Positions 1 to 8,606 of a stretch of 62,234 bases of DNA are shown in pieces. Below the pieces are notes generated by a model that did no database searches, was not told where the DNA came from, and worked only from the letters and a program-made list of their open reading frames with translations. Numbering within the stretch: position 1 is the first letter of the stretch; every line of letters begins with the position of its first letter. The stretch is taken from contig NTKI01000007.1 in the NCBI GenBank assembly GCA_002457315.1, positions 1 to 62,234 of the forward strand, given 5' to 3'. Origin of the DNA: Rhodothermaeota bacterium MED-G19. GTDB taxonomy: Bacteria > Bacteroidota > Bacteroidia > Cytophagales > MED-G16. Made by a program: the position numbers and the translations under genes.

Positions 1-35
1 CCAAATTTATATAAAAATTGTTTAAGTTTGGTCTG

Positions 36-84
36 TTAAAACAAATTACGATTTAGATACGTTTTAACAATATTGGTTTAAAAC
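36..84. promoter_or_regulatory. Three copies of TTAAAAC upstream of the TonB receptor
   Basis: The heptamer TTAAAAC occurs at 36-42 and 78-84, and its reverse complement GTTTTAA at 61-67. The first two copies extend to a perfect 8-base inverted pair (GTTAAAAC at 35-42, GTTTTAAC at 61-68). The last two flank a palindromic CAATATTG at 68-75. This lies 57-105 bases before the receptor start codon, where an operator or UP-like element would sit. AT-rich DNA yields such repeats by chance, so the regulatory role is inference. Confidence 0.3.
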
Positions 85-140
85 TAAATTAGTGTTTATA
101 CTTTAATTTCGAACCTTTGATTTATAACTTTACTTTAATT

Positions 141-2798
141 ATGAAAAACAATTACAAAATTTTATTACAATTTTTTGTAGTTTCTCTAATCTCTTTCGCT
201 TCATTTTCACAATCTCGAGTTTCTGGGGTAGTTGTTGATGGTTCAACTAATGAACCTCTTACTGGAGCTAATGTATCGATTAAAGGAACTACTGAAGGTA
301 CATTCACTGGTTTGGATGGATCTTTTTCTTTCTCTGCATCTTCTGCTTCTAATTCTACTGTTTTAATAACCTATATTGGTTATGAAGATTTAGAATTACC
401 AAACACAGGTGACTTAGGAAAGATAGAACTGAATTCTCTCAACATCTCTCTTGATGAGGTTAGAGTAACGGCAGATTATGGAATTGATAGAAAGACTCCT
501 ACTACGTTTACTAATGTATCAACTCGTTATGTTGAAGAGTATGCTGGTACTCAAGAAGTCCCAGAATTATTAAAAATGATACCAGGAGTATATACAACTA
601 AAGAAGGAGGAGGTGTCGGTGACTCAAGAGTATATATTAGAGGGTTTGCTCAAGAAAATATAACCGTTATGATTAATGGTGTTCCAGTAAATGATATGGA
701 AAATGGTAGAGTATACTGGTCAAACTGGAATGGATTAGGAGATGTAACTTCAGCTATGCAAGTTGTTAGAGGTTTAGGTGCTTCTAAATTAGCTATTGGC
801 TCAATTGGTGGTACAATAAACATTATCACAAAGTCAATTGATTCCAAGAAAGGCGGTTCTTATATGCAACAAGTTTCAGATTATGGGCAGTTTAAAGAAA
901 CTATCTCATATAATACTGGTAGAACGAATAATGATTGGGCTATATCCCTTTTATTTTCAAGAACAGATGGAAAAGGATATGTGGATGGATCATATGTTAA
1001 TGCTAATACATATTTTATGTCCATAACTAAAGAGTTTAATGAGAATAATTCCTTAGTTTTAACTGCTATCGGTGCTCCACAGAAACATGGACAAAGAGAT
1101 CAGTATTTAACTCCTGCAGAAGTTGATCAGTATGGTCACAAATACAACAGAGATTGGGGTTATTTAAACGGTGAAGAGTTAAGTGGTAGAAATAATTATT
1201 ATCATAAACCTCATATAGTTCTTAACCATTATTACAATATGAATGAGAATACTTCTTTAAATACTTCAGTGTATGCGTCATATGGTAAAGGTGGTGGTTC
1301 AGGTCCTTTAGGTTCTTATGGTAGATACTATGGTGATCAAGATAGAACTTCAGATGGTCTTATTAACTGGGATGCTGTTGTAGCAGATAATGTTGCAAAC
1401 CAAGGAAATTCTGGTTCATACGGTCTTTCTGCTTCAAAGGGTTCATCTTTGATTTTAAGAAATTCTGTTAATAATCATAGATGGTATGGTATTCTTTCAA
1501 ACCTTGAACATGAGTTTAATGATAATCTATCTTTAACTGTAGGTTTAGATGCAAGAACTTATACTGGTGAACATTTCAGAGAAGTTAGAAATTTATTAGG
1601 AGGTTCTCACTGGCTTGAATTATATAAGTATACTGTAGATTATAGTAGAAATTCTGATAAGTCATCTTATGGAGATGGTGGAATTAGAGATCATCTAAAG
1701 TATGTCAATGAAAACTCAACGTCTTTATTTTTTAATAAAACTCCTGAAAATCAAAGAATTGCTTATGATAATGATGGTATTCATAGATATGCAGGTATTC
1801 ATGGTCAACTTGAGTACAGTAACGATAAAGTTTCTGCCTTTGCTGGTGGTTCAGTTTCTAGAACTCAGTATGTTAGAGTTGATAGAATGAATTATGCAGG
1901 TGTTGAAAATGGTGGTTCAGATCCAACTTCTGAAAAAGTTAATATAACTGGTCATAATGTTAAAGCAGGATTTAATTTTAATATTTCTGATGCAAGTAAC
2001 ATATATTTAAATGCTGGTTCATTCTCAAGAGCTCCTTTCTTTAACTTTGTATTTACTAACTACCAAAACGTAGTTGTTGATCCATTGGAAAATGAGAAGG
2101 CTAGATCAATGGAGTTTGGATATGGTTTTAAGTCACAAAAATTTGCAGCCAAAATAAATGCTTATATGACTAAGTGGGTTGACAAAGGACTATTATCTCC
2201 AAGGGTAACTATTGGTGGTGTTGCTACAAGATCTGCTATTAGAAATCAAAATGCTTTACATAAAGGTGTTGAGTTAGAGTGGAATACTAGATTGATTCCT
2301 AGACTTGATATTGGTGGAATTCTTTCATTAGGTGAATTTAGATGGGCTAATGATGTTCAAGGAGAAATAAGAAGTGATGGAGATCTTGACATTATTAACA
2401 TTGATATTTATTCTAATAATTTATATGTTGGAAACCATCCTCAGTCTCAGATTGGTTTTACTGGTAGATATCAACTAAATAATACTATCGATTTTGGTGG
2501 TCAATATCTTTATAATGCTAAACTTTATTCTGATTATGATATCACTGATAGAGATGATAAAAACCAAGCAAATAGACAACCATTCCAGTTAGATAATTAT
2601 GGAGTGCTTGACTTAAGGGTTGGTGCTAGATTCAAACTTGGTAATATTGGTGCTTATGCTCAAGTACAAGGTTACAATATACTAGATAAGATATATTGGG
2701 CAAGAGGAATTGAGAGTACTGGCGCTGTTCCAAGTTTAAAAGAAGGATTTCCAAGTTATGGAAGAACTTTAAACTTTTCTTTAAAGTTAACTTTCTAG
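141..2798 (+). CDS. TonB-dependent outer-membrane receptor with CarboxypepD_reg-like N-terminal domain
   Basis: An 885-residue receptor that should import a ligand across the outer membrane using TonB/ExbBD energy. Residues 1-24 form a signal peptide ending in SFSQ. A CarboxypepD_reg-like (SusC-type) beta domain follows at about 26-105 (VSGVVVDGSTNEPLTGANV). The plug is at about 118-235, with VYIRGF and MINGVPVND, and the beta barrel runs to a terminal Phe (SLKLTF). An upstream in-frame TTG at 117 would add eight residues. I prefer the ATG at 141 because it gives a normal signal peptide. No SusD gene is adjacent, so this is a stand-alone receptor rather than a SusCD pair. A strong terminator follows directly. 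The ligand cannot be read from the sequence. Confidence 0.93.
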   Translation: MKNNYKILLQFFVVSLISFASFSQSRVSGVVVDGSTNEPLTGANVSIKGTTEGTFTGLDGSFSFSASSASNSTVLITYIGYEDLELPNTGDLGKIELNSLNISLDEVRVTADYGIDRKTPTTFTNVSTRYVEEYAGTQEVPELLKMIPGVYTTKEGGGVGDSRVYIRGFAQENITVMINGVPVNDMENGRVYWSNWNGLGDVTSAMQVVRGLGASKLAIGSIGGTINIITKSIDSKKGGSYMQQVSDYGQFKETISYNTGRTNNDWAISLLFSRTDGKGYVDGSYVNANTYFMSITKEFNENNSLVLTAIGAPQKHGQRDQYLTPAEVDQYGHKYNRDWGYLNGEELSGRNNYYHKPHIVLNHYYNMNENTSLNTSVYASYGKGGGSGPLGSYGRYYGDQDRTSDGLINWDAVVADNVANQGNSGSYGLSASKGSSLILRNSVNNHRWYGILSNLEHEFNDNLSLTVGLDARTYTGEHFREVRNLLGGSHWLELYKYTVDYSRNSDKSSYGDGGIRDHLKYVNENSTSLFFNKTPENQRIAYDNDGIHRYAGIHGQLEYSNDKVSAFAGGSVSRTQYVRVDRMNYAGVENGGSDPTSEKVNITGHNVKAGFNFNISDASNIYLNAGSFSRAPFFNFVFTNYQNVVVDPLENEKARSMEFGYGFKSQKFAAKINAYMTKWVDKGLLSPRVTIGGVATRSAIRNQNALHKGVELEWNTRLIPRLDIGGILSLGEFRWANDVQGEIRSDGDLDIINIDIYSNNLYVGNHPQSQIGFTGRYQLNNTIDFGGQYLYNAKLYSDYDITDRDDKNQANRQPFQLDNYGVLDLRVGARFKLGNIGAYAQVQGYNILDKIYWARGIESTGAVPSLKEGFPSYGRTLNFSLKLTF

Positions 2799-2817
2799 TT
2801 AAATTTTTATCTTAAAA

Positions 2818-2850
2818 AGAAGGTCATCATTTTATGATGACCTTTTTTTT
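2818..2850 (+). terminator. Rho-independent terminator after the TonB receptor
   Basis: A perfect 10-bp stem (AGGTCATCAT at 2821-2830 with ATGATGACCT at 2834-2843) has a 3-base TTT loop, further A-T and G-T pairs at the base, and a T run at 2844-2850. It lies 20 bases after the receptor stop codon. It is the clearest intrinsic terminator in the window and separates the receptor from the next lipoprotein gene. Confidence 0.9.
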
Positions 2851-2879
2851 ATAAATTATATTATTTAACTTTTATAAAT

Positions 2880-2887
2880 TAGATTTG
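2880..2887 (+). promoter_or_regulatory. Candidate -7 box TAGATTTG for the lipoprotein gene
   Basis: TAGATTTG matches the Bacteroidetes -7 consensus TAnnTTTG exactly and ends 4 bases before the ATG at 2892. I see no TTG at the usual -33 distance. If used, the transcript would start about one base before the start codon. Confidence 0.45.
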
Positions 2888-2891
2888 TACT

Positions 2892-3323
2892 ATGAAATAT
2901 ATCTTTTTAAATATCACTTTTTTATTTTTAATATTTTCTGCATGTAATAGTGTAGATCCAACTCCAGAACCTGATGATCCATTAGATATTCAAGCTAATT
3001 TATTAAATGGTACATGGGTTCTAAAAGATGCTTCTTCAGCGGTAAAAGATAGTAATGTTATTTCAGAGTTTAAAGATTTGACACTTACAATTTCAGGAGC
3101 AACAAAAAGTGGTGGTAATTATGCAACAACAAATTCTATAGATTCTGATGTGTGGCCAAATTCTGGTTCTTGGCAATTTCAAAATAATGATAAGAGTAAA
3201 GTGTTAAGAAACGATAATGTTGTAATAAGTATTTCTGTTACACAAACAACTCTTAGAACTAGTTTTACTGTAGTTGGTGGTCTTAAGGAAGGTAATTGGA
3301 TATTTGATTTTATAAAACAATAA
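2892..3323 (+). CDS. Small lipoprotein, possibly lipocalin-like
   Basis: A 143-residue exported protein of unknown function. The N-terminus is a type II signal peptide with lipobox IFSAC (Cys18), then an acidic and proline-rich tether (PTPEPDDP). The rest is short beta-type segments starting with LLNGTWVLKDAS, which recalls the first strand of lipocalin-like lipoproteins of Bacteroidetes. That fold assignment is tentative. It follows the receptor after a terminator and precedes the dicarboxylate symporter by 14 bases, so it probably shares the symporter's transcript. The acidic residues just after the lipidated Cys (VDPTPEPDDP) resemble the lipoprotein export signal described in Bacteroidetes, so surface exposure is possible. 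Confidence 0.72.
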   Translation: MKYIFLNITFLFLIFSACNSVDPTPEPDDPLDIQANLLNGTWVLKDASSAVKDSNVISEFKDLTLTISGATKSGGNYATTNSIDSDVWPNSGSWQFQNNDKSKVLRNDNVVISISVTQTTLRTSFTVVGGLKEGNWIFDFIKQ

Positions 3324-3337
3324 TTTTTTTTGATACT

Positions 3338-4771
3338 GTGTTAAATGGTTTAAAGATCATTTTTGGACCTTTTATCTTTGTAATATTCTATTTTTTTATT
3401 GGTCCATTTGATGGAATGTCAAATGAAGCTCATTCTATTTTTTGTAGTGTACTTTGGATTGCATCATGGTGGATTACTGAAGCCATACCAATACCTGTTA
3501 CTTCTCTACTTCCTTTAGTATTGTTTCCAGTTACTGGAGGGTATGAACTCTCTCTAACAGCTAATGCCTTTGGTAACAAAATCATTTTTTTTTATTTAGC
3601 AGGATTCTTTATTGCAATTGCAATGCAAAAATGGGATTTACATAAAAGAATAGCATTATCAGTTATTTATATAGTAGGAACTGAAAAGAAGTCGATGGTA
3701 TTAGGTTTTATGATATCTTCAGCTTTACTATCTATGTTTCTTTCTAATACTTCAACAAGTATTATGATGTTGCCTATAGGAATAGCAATAGTTTCCCAAA
3801 TTTCATCCTCAAACTTAAAAGATAATAATTTTGCTAAAGTATTAATGCTAGGTATAGCATATTCTGCATCAATTGGTGGTTTCGCTACATTATATGGAAC
3901 ACCTCCAAATTTAATTTTAGTTTCAAATCTTGAACAATTTTTTAATTATAAGTTAGATTTTAATTTATGGTTGATAATGGCGCTACCATTATCAATAGTT
4001 CTTTTATTTACTTGTTGGTTTTATTTAATAAATTTTACTTTTGATTTAGGATCAAAAATTAGTTTTAATAAAAATGATGTTTTATTGAAACTGAAAAATT
4101 TGGGTAAAATAAGATATGAAGAGAAAATTGTCCTAATTATTTTTATTTCTTTTGTTTTCTCTCTTCTTTTAAAAAGTAAAATAAGCCTTTATATACCTTT
4201 TATTGATGATACAATAATTGCTATTTTTTTTGCAATACTCTTGTTTATTTTTAATTCAAAAAAGAAGAATGAGAAAATAATTTCATGGGAAGATAGTTCA
4301 AAAATACCATGGGGAATAGTATTATTATTTGGAGGAGGATTATCATTAGCTGCTGCTATGATAGGTAGTGGACTAGCTCTTTGGATTGGAGAAAAAATTA
4401 CAGTATTAAATAATTTTAATATTATACTTATTCTTTTCTCAGTAGTATTAATTGTTAATTTTTTAACTGAAATAACTTCAAATTTAGCTACAGTGTCTAT
4501 GATTTTGCCAATTTTAGCTTCAGTAAGTATCTCTATTGGAATTCATCCTCTTATTATAATGGTCGGAGCTACAATTGCTGCTTCTTGTGCATTTATGTTA
4601 CCTGTAGCAACTCCTCCTAATGCAGTTGTTTTTGGTTCAGGTTTTCTTAAGATTAATGATATGGTCAAAACTGGAATTATATTAAATATAATCTCAATTA
4701 TAATTGTTTCACTTTATGTTTATTATATTCTCCCTTTAGTTTGGAGTCTTGATTCGATAATAATTAATTAA
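3338..4771 (+). CDS. SLC13/DASS-family sodium:dicarboxylate symporter
   Basis: A 477-residue inner-membrane carrier of the divalent anion:sodium symporter family, which imports dicarboxylates such as succinate or malate, or sulfate in some members. Both family repeats are visible: SNTSTS followed by LYGTPPN, and TSNLAT followed by ATPPNAVVFGSG. These are the paired SNT and PPN sodium/substrate motifs. Hydrophobic segments fill the protein, as in a family of about 450-500 residues. The start is a GTG; an in-frame TGA lies 7 bases upstream and no ATG start is available nearby. It is 14 bases behind the lipoprotein gene and overlaps the convergent ABC ATPase gene by 4 bases. The substrate is inferred from family only. 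Confidence 0.88.
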   Translation: MLNGLKIIFGPFIFVIFYFFIGPFDGMSNEAHSIFCSVLWIASWWITEAIPIPVTSLLPLVLFPVTGGYELSLTANAFGNKIIFFYLAGFFIAIAMQKWDLHKRIALSVIYIVGTEKKSMVLGFMISSALLSMFLSNTSTSIMMLPIGIAIVSQISSSNLKDNNFAKVLMLGIAYSASIGGFATLYGTPPNLILVSNLEQFFNYKLDFNLWLIMALPLSIVLLFTCWFYLINFTFDLGSKISFNKNDVLLKLKNLGKIRYEEKIVLIIFISFVFSLLLKSKISLYIPFIDDTIIAIFFAILLFIFNSKKKNEKIISWEDSSKIPWGIVLLFGGGLSLAAAMIGSGLALWIGEKITVLNNFNIILILFSVVLIVNFLTEITSNLATVSMILPILASVSISIGIHPLIIMVGATIAASCAFMLPVATPPNAVVFGSGFLKINDMVKTGIILNIISIIIVSLYVYYILPLVWSLDSIIIN

Positions 4772-5358
4772 ATTTTTATTATCTCAGTTATTTCATTGAT
4801 TATATCTTCATTATCATTGGAGGCAATTATTATTCCTTTCTTTTCATGATTTTCCCTAAATAGATTTCTATATATTTTTTTTCCATCAAAGTCTAAATTT
4901 GTTGTTGGTTCATCTAGTAATATAAACTCAGAATCTATGCTAAATGCAATTAATAATTTAAGTTTTTGAAGAGATCCAGAAGATAAGTTTCCAATCTTTG
5001 TATTTTCATAATTTTCAAGATTAAATGAATTTAATATATCAGTGTAATTAATATTTAATTTTCTGAATGATTTATTGAATTTTAGAAAATCTTTAACTGA
5101 AAGTTCTGAAATCAGTTCTTGGTATGGTGCTACAAAAAAAATTTTTTTAGGAATATCATCGTTTTTTTCATCAAGGATGTATTTGATCGATCCATAGGAT
5201 GGACTCATTAAATTACCAATCATTTTTAATAGAGTTGATTTTCCTGCTCCATTTTTGCCAATTATTGCATAAGATTTTTTTTTGAATGTATAGCTGAAAT
5301 TCTCTATAACTTTATTTGATCCAAACTTTTTAGAAATTTTATTTAAAAGTATTTCCAT
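4768..5358 (-). CDS. ABC transporter ATP-binding protein (orphan, in the lipid A operon)
   Basis: A 196-residue stand-alone nucleotide-binding domain, short for the family (usually 220-250). Walker A is GKNGAGKS at about 34-41, the Q-loop Gln is near 80, the signature is LSSGS at 125-129, and Walker B is FILLDEPTTNLD at about 145-156. No permease gene is in the window. It sits 7 bases after lpxA and is the last gene of the lpxD - lpxC/fabZ - lpxA - ABC run. That position suggests a link to envelope export, but single ATPases of this kind often pair with a permease encoded elsewhere. The transported substrate is unknown. Confidence 0.85.
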   Translation of the reverse strand: MEILLNKISKKFGSNKVIENFSYTFKKKSYAIIGKNGAGKSTLLKMIGNLMSPSYGSIKYILDEKNDDIPKKIFFVAPYQELISELSVKDFLKFNKSFRKLNINYTDILNSFNLENYENTKIGNLSSGSLQKLKLLIAFSIDSEFILLDEPTTNLDFDGKKIYRNLFRENHEKKGIIIASNDNEDIINEITEIIKI

Positions 5359-5365
5359 AAATAGT

Positions 5366-6145
5366 TTAGTCGAATAAACCTTTTATAATTCCTCTTTCAC
5401 TATTGTTTATAAAATCTAGCACTGTCATTTTCTCCTTTGAATCTTTAATATCACTTTGTATTTTATCTAAAGCTTGAGATGTATTTCTTCCTTCTAGGTA
5501 AATAATTCTATAAATTTTTTGAATTTGATTAATTTCTTTTCTGCTAAAATTTCTTCTTTTTAAACCTATAGAATTAACTCCTCTAAAGCTTAATGGATTT
5601 TTACCTGCTTTGCAATAGGGAGGCACGTCTTTTCTTACTAATGATCCTCCTCCTATCATAGAGTGAGCTCCTATTTTTGAAAATTGATGTACTAATGATC
5701 CACCCCCTATAATAGCATAATCATTAATAACAACATGACCACCAATCTGAACATTATTAACAATAACACAGTTGTTATGAATTTCACAATCATGAGCAAT
5801 ATGGGAATATGCCATTATTAAACAATTTTTTCCAATAGATGTTTTTAGTTTATCATTTGTTCCTCTACTAATTGTAACAAATTCTCTAATAGTAGTATTA
5901 TTATCAATTTCAACAGTAGTTTTTTCTCCCTCAAATTTTAAGTCTTGTGGTACTGAAGAAATTACAGCTCCGGGAAAAATCTTTACATTATTTCCTATTC
6001 TTGATCCTGGAAATAGAGTGACATTATTAGCTATCCAACAATTATCACCGATTTCAACATCATTCCCTATATAACTGAAAGGATCTATTTTAGTGTTTTT
6101 ACCTATTATAGAATCTTTGTGAATAAATGTGTTATTCTTAATCAT
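5366..6145 (-). CDS. lpxA: UDP-N-acetylglucosamine O-acyltransferase (lipid A)
   Basis: A 259-residue cytoplasmic enzyme for the first step of lipid A synthesis, transfer of a 3-hydroxyacyl chain from ACP to UDP-GlcNAc. It is built of left-handed beta-helix hexapeptide repeats (IGKNTKI, IGNDVEI, IGDNCWI) with a helical C-terminus. The catalytic histidine is His118 in SHIAHDC, equivalent to E. coli His125; His115 matches the second conserved His. The length is typical (about 260). It overlaps the end of lpxC/fabZ by 8 bases, which implies translational coupling. Confidence 0.96.
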   Translation of the reverse strand: MIKNNTFIHKDSIIGKNTKIDPFSYIGNDVEIGDNCWIANNVTLFPGSRIGNNVKIFPGAVISSVPQDLKFEGEKTTVEIDNNTTIREFVTISRGTNDKLKTSIGKNCLIMAYSHIAHDCEIHNNCVIVNNVQIGGHVVINDYAIIGGGSLVHQFSKIGAHSMIGGGSLVRKDVPPYCKAGKNPLSFRGVNSIGLKRRNFSRKEINQIQKIYRIIYLEGRNTSQALDKIQSDIKDSKEKMTVLDFINNSERGIIKGLFD

Positions 6146-7529
6146 ATAATTTTTGTAAAGTTGCAGTCATATTTCCTTCTCCTACTATATCGTTATCAAT
6201 AAATGCTTCCGCTTTCATTTTTGCAATTCCTCTTTTTATGGGTGAATCAAATTTGCATCTCAATATAAGGGTATCACCTGGTGTAACCATTTTTCTAAAT
6301 CTAAAATTTTTAATACCAGCTAAATATGGTATGTATTTTTCTGGTTCCTTAATAGAATTCATGACAAGAATTCCACCAACTTGTGCCAATGCTTCAATTT
6401 GTAATACTCCTGGCATTATTGGGTTACCTGGAAAATGACCATTGAAATAAGGTTCATTTACTGTTATGTTTTTAATTCCTATTACTTCAGAATCATCCAG
6501 ATATGTTATTTTATCTACAAATAAAAATGGGTATCTATGTTTTAAAATTTTTTTTATTTCATTTATATTATAAACTGGTTCTTGTTTTGGGTCATATTTT
6601 GGAGCATTTATATTTTTTTTACTTATAAACCTCTTTAGCATTTTTGCAAATTCTATATTTGATTTATGTCCAGGTCTTGCGGCCATTATATGTCCTTTTA
6701 TTGGTCGGCCAACTAGAGCTAAATCACCAACAATATCTAATAATTTATGTCTTGCTGGTTCATTTCTATATCTTAAATTAACATTATTTAAAATACCTTG
6801 TTTATCAACCCTAACTTTTTTCTTGCCAAGTAATGTAGAAATCTCATCAAGTTTCTTATTATCTACAACTTTATCAACTATAACTATCGCGTTATTAAGG
6901 TCACCACCTTTTATTAGATTTTTATTGAATAATTCTTCAATTTCATGTAGAAAGCAAAAAGTTCTAGCTTTTGAAATTTCTTTTTTAAAATTTGATATTT
7001 TATTCAGTGTATAATGTTGACTTCCCAATACTTCACTATTATAATCAACCATTGATGTTATTCTATAATCATTATGCGGTAAAGCTGATATCTCTACATT
7101 ATTTTTTTCATCTAAAAAAGTTATTTTTTCAGGTATTTCAACATATTTTCTTGCAGCATCCTGAGATTTATATTCACATTTTTCTAAACATTTAATGAAT
7201 TCTTTAGAGCTACCGTCTAGAATAGGGATTTCTTCATTATCAATTTGTATTAAAATATTATCAATTTCTAAGCCAACTATAGCTGCTAATAGATGTTCAA
7301 CTGTTGAAACTTTAGCATCATTTTGTGATAAAGTAGTACCTCTTTCCACTGCAATTACATTATCAACATCTGCATTTATTAAGGGTTTATTATCTAAGTC
7401 AATCCTTTGAAATTTAATTCCATGGTTAATTAGAGCCGGTATAAATTTTAAAGTTGCTTTTTTACCAGTATGGAGTCCTAAGCCTGAAAGTCTCCCCTCA
7501 TTATTTATAGTTCTTTGAAAATTTCTCAT
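6138..7529 (-). CDS. lpxC/fabZ: Bifunctional UDP-3-O-acyl-GlcNAc deacetylase / 3-hydroxyacyl-ACP dehydratase
   Basis: A 463-residue fusion. Residues 1-305 are LpxC, the zinc deacetylase committing to lipid A: zinc ligands His79 (STVEHLLAA), His261 and Asp265 (RHKLLDIVGD), and catalytic His288 (RPGHK). Residues 318-463 are FabZ, the fatty-acid dehydratase: catalytic His365 (NGHFPGNPIMPG) and Glu379 (QIEALAQ). This fusion is well known in Bacteroidetes and places lipid A and fatty-acid synthesis, which compete for 3-hydroxyacyl-ACP, at fixed stoichiometry. It overlaps lpxD by 4 bases and lpxA by 8 bases. All key residues are present. Confidence 0.97.
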   Translation of the reverse strand: MRNFQRTINNEGRLSGLGLHTGKKATLKFIPALINHGIKFQRIDLDNKPLINADVDNVIAVERGTTLSQNDAKVSTVEHLLAAIVGLEIDNILIQIDNEEIPILDGSSKEFIKCLEKCEYKSQDAARKYVEIPEKITFLDEKNNVEISALPHNDYRITSMVDYNSEVLGSQHYTLNKISNFKKEISKARTFCFLHEIEELFNKNLIKGGDLNNAIVIVDKVVDNKKLDEISTLLGKKKVRVDKQGILNNVNLRYRNEPARHKLLDIVGDLALVGRPIKGHIMAARPGHKSNIEFAKMLKRFISKKNINAPKYDPKQEPVYNINEIKKILKHRYPFLFVDKITYLDDSEVIGIKNITVNEPYFNGHFPGNPIMPGVLQIEALAQVGGILVMNSIKEPEKYIPYLAGIKNFRFRKMVTPGDTLILRCKFDSPIKRGIAKMKAEAFIDNDIVGEGNMTATLQKLYD

Positions 7530-8572
7530 TTAGATTGCAAATTATATAATTTTTCTTCTAAAATTTTAATTTTTTCTTCAATTGAAGGTAATTTTTTAAA
7601 GATCACATAAGATTTAAGATATTTTTCTTTTGGCATAGCAGGAAAACCAATGAGAGTTTGATTGCTTTCCATATTCTTAGTCACACCTGTTTGAGCAGCA
7701 TATTTGATATTATCACCCAATTTAAGGTGGCCTACTATACCTACTTGACCACCTACCATATTATTTTTACCAAGAATAGTAGATCCTGCTACTCCTGATT
7801 GTGCTGCTATTACAGTGTTTTTTCCAATAATTACATTATGGGCAATTTGAATAAGATTATCCATTTTAACTCCACTTTCAATTATCGTTGATTTTAGGGT
7901 GGCTCTATCAATTACAGTATTAGATCCAATACTAACATTATCTTTTATTATAACATTTCCAACTTGCGGTATAGTTGAATATTCTCCTTTTTTATTAGGA
8001 GCAAAACCAAATCCATCACTTCCTATTACTGAGTTTGCATGAATAATACATTTATTCCCAATTTTAGAAGAATCATATATTTTTACTCCAGGATATATTA
8101 TAGTATTTTCACCAATTTCAGTATTTTCACCAATATAAGTATACGGAAAAATTTTAGTTCCCTTTCCTATTTTGACATTCTTCCCTATATAGCTAAATGC
8201 TCCAATATAAACCTCATTATTGATTTTTGATGAACTATCAATAAATGATGGGTCTTCAATACCTTCTTTTTTAGAAATGTTTTGTTTTTCAATTTCTGAT
8301 AATAATAGACCAAAAGTTGAGTATGAGTCTTCTACTTTTAAAAATGTCAAATTAGTATTTGATGGTAATTCAATACTATTATCAATAATAATTGCTGATG
8401 CTTTAGTGTTATTTAAAAACTTTAAATATTTCATATTACTCAAAAAGGTTACGTCACCTTTTTTTGCAGTTTCAATATCACTTAACCCATTTATTATTAA
8501 GTTTTCGTCTCCAATAATTTTAGCTTCAATAATTTTAGCTAAATTTTTGATTTTAAAATGAATATTATTCAT
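7526..8572 (-). CDS. lpxD: UDP-3-O-(3-hydroxyacyl)glucosamine N-acyltransferase
   Basis: A 348-residue enzyme for the third lipid A step. The N-terminal uridine-binding domain (about 1-100, with GDVTFLSN) precedes a hexapeptide-repeat beta helix (about 105-320). The catalytic histidine is His245 in QIAHNVIIG, matching E. coli His239, and the conserved GSDGFGFAP stretch is at about 184-192. A short coiled C-terminus (IEEKIKILEEKL) is usual for the family. It is the first gene of the minus-strand lpx operon, divergent from porX across only 34 bases. Confidence 0.96.
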   Translation of the reverse strand: MNNIHFKIKNLAKIIEAKIIGDENLIINGLSDIETAKKGDVTFLSNMKYLKFLNNTKASAIIIDNSIELPSNTNLTFLKVEDSYSTFGLLLSEIEKQNISKKEGIEDPSFIDSSSKINNEVYIGAFSYIGKNVKIGKGTKIFPYTYIGENTEIGENTIIYPGVKIYDSSKIGNKCIIHANSVIGSDGFGFAPNKKGEYSTIPQVGNVIIKDNVSIGSNTVIDRATLKSTIIESGVKMDNLIQIAHNVIIGKNTVIAAQSGVAGSTILGKNNMVGGQVGIVGHLKLGDNIKYAAQTGVTKNMESNQTLIGFPAMPKEKYLKSYVIFKKLPSIEEKIKILEEKLYNLQSK

Positions 8573-8584
8573 TGTAAACTAATT

Positions 8585-8592
8585 TATATTTG
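8585..8592 (+). promoter_or_regulatory. Candidate -7 box TATATTTG for porX-tsaE
   Basis: This exact TAnnTTTG match ends 14 bases before the porX ATG, in the 34-base gap shared with lpxD. No TTG is seen 19-21 bases upstream. The predicted leader would be about 11 bases. Confidence 0.4.
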
Positions 8593-8606
8593 ATTTAAAT
8601 ATTGAA

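Noticed and set aside
117-140. In-frame TTG start eight codons upstream for the TonB receptor
   Set aside because: It would place non-typical residues before a well-formed signal peptide that begins at ATG 141.
8220-8561. Open frame of about 113 codons on the plus strand inside lpxD
   Set aside because: It lies wholly antisense to a well-conserved gene, and its composition is what the reverse strand of an AT-rich gene gives.
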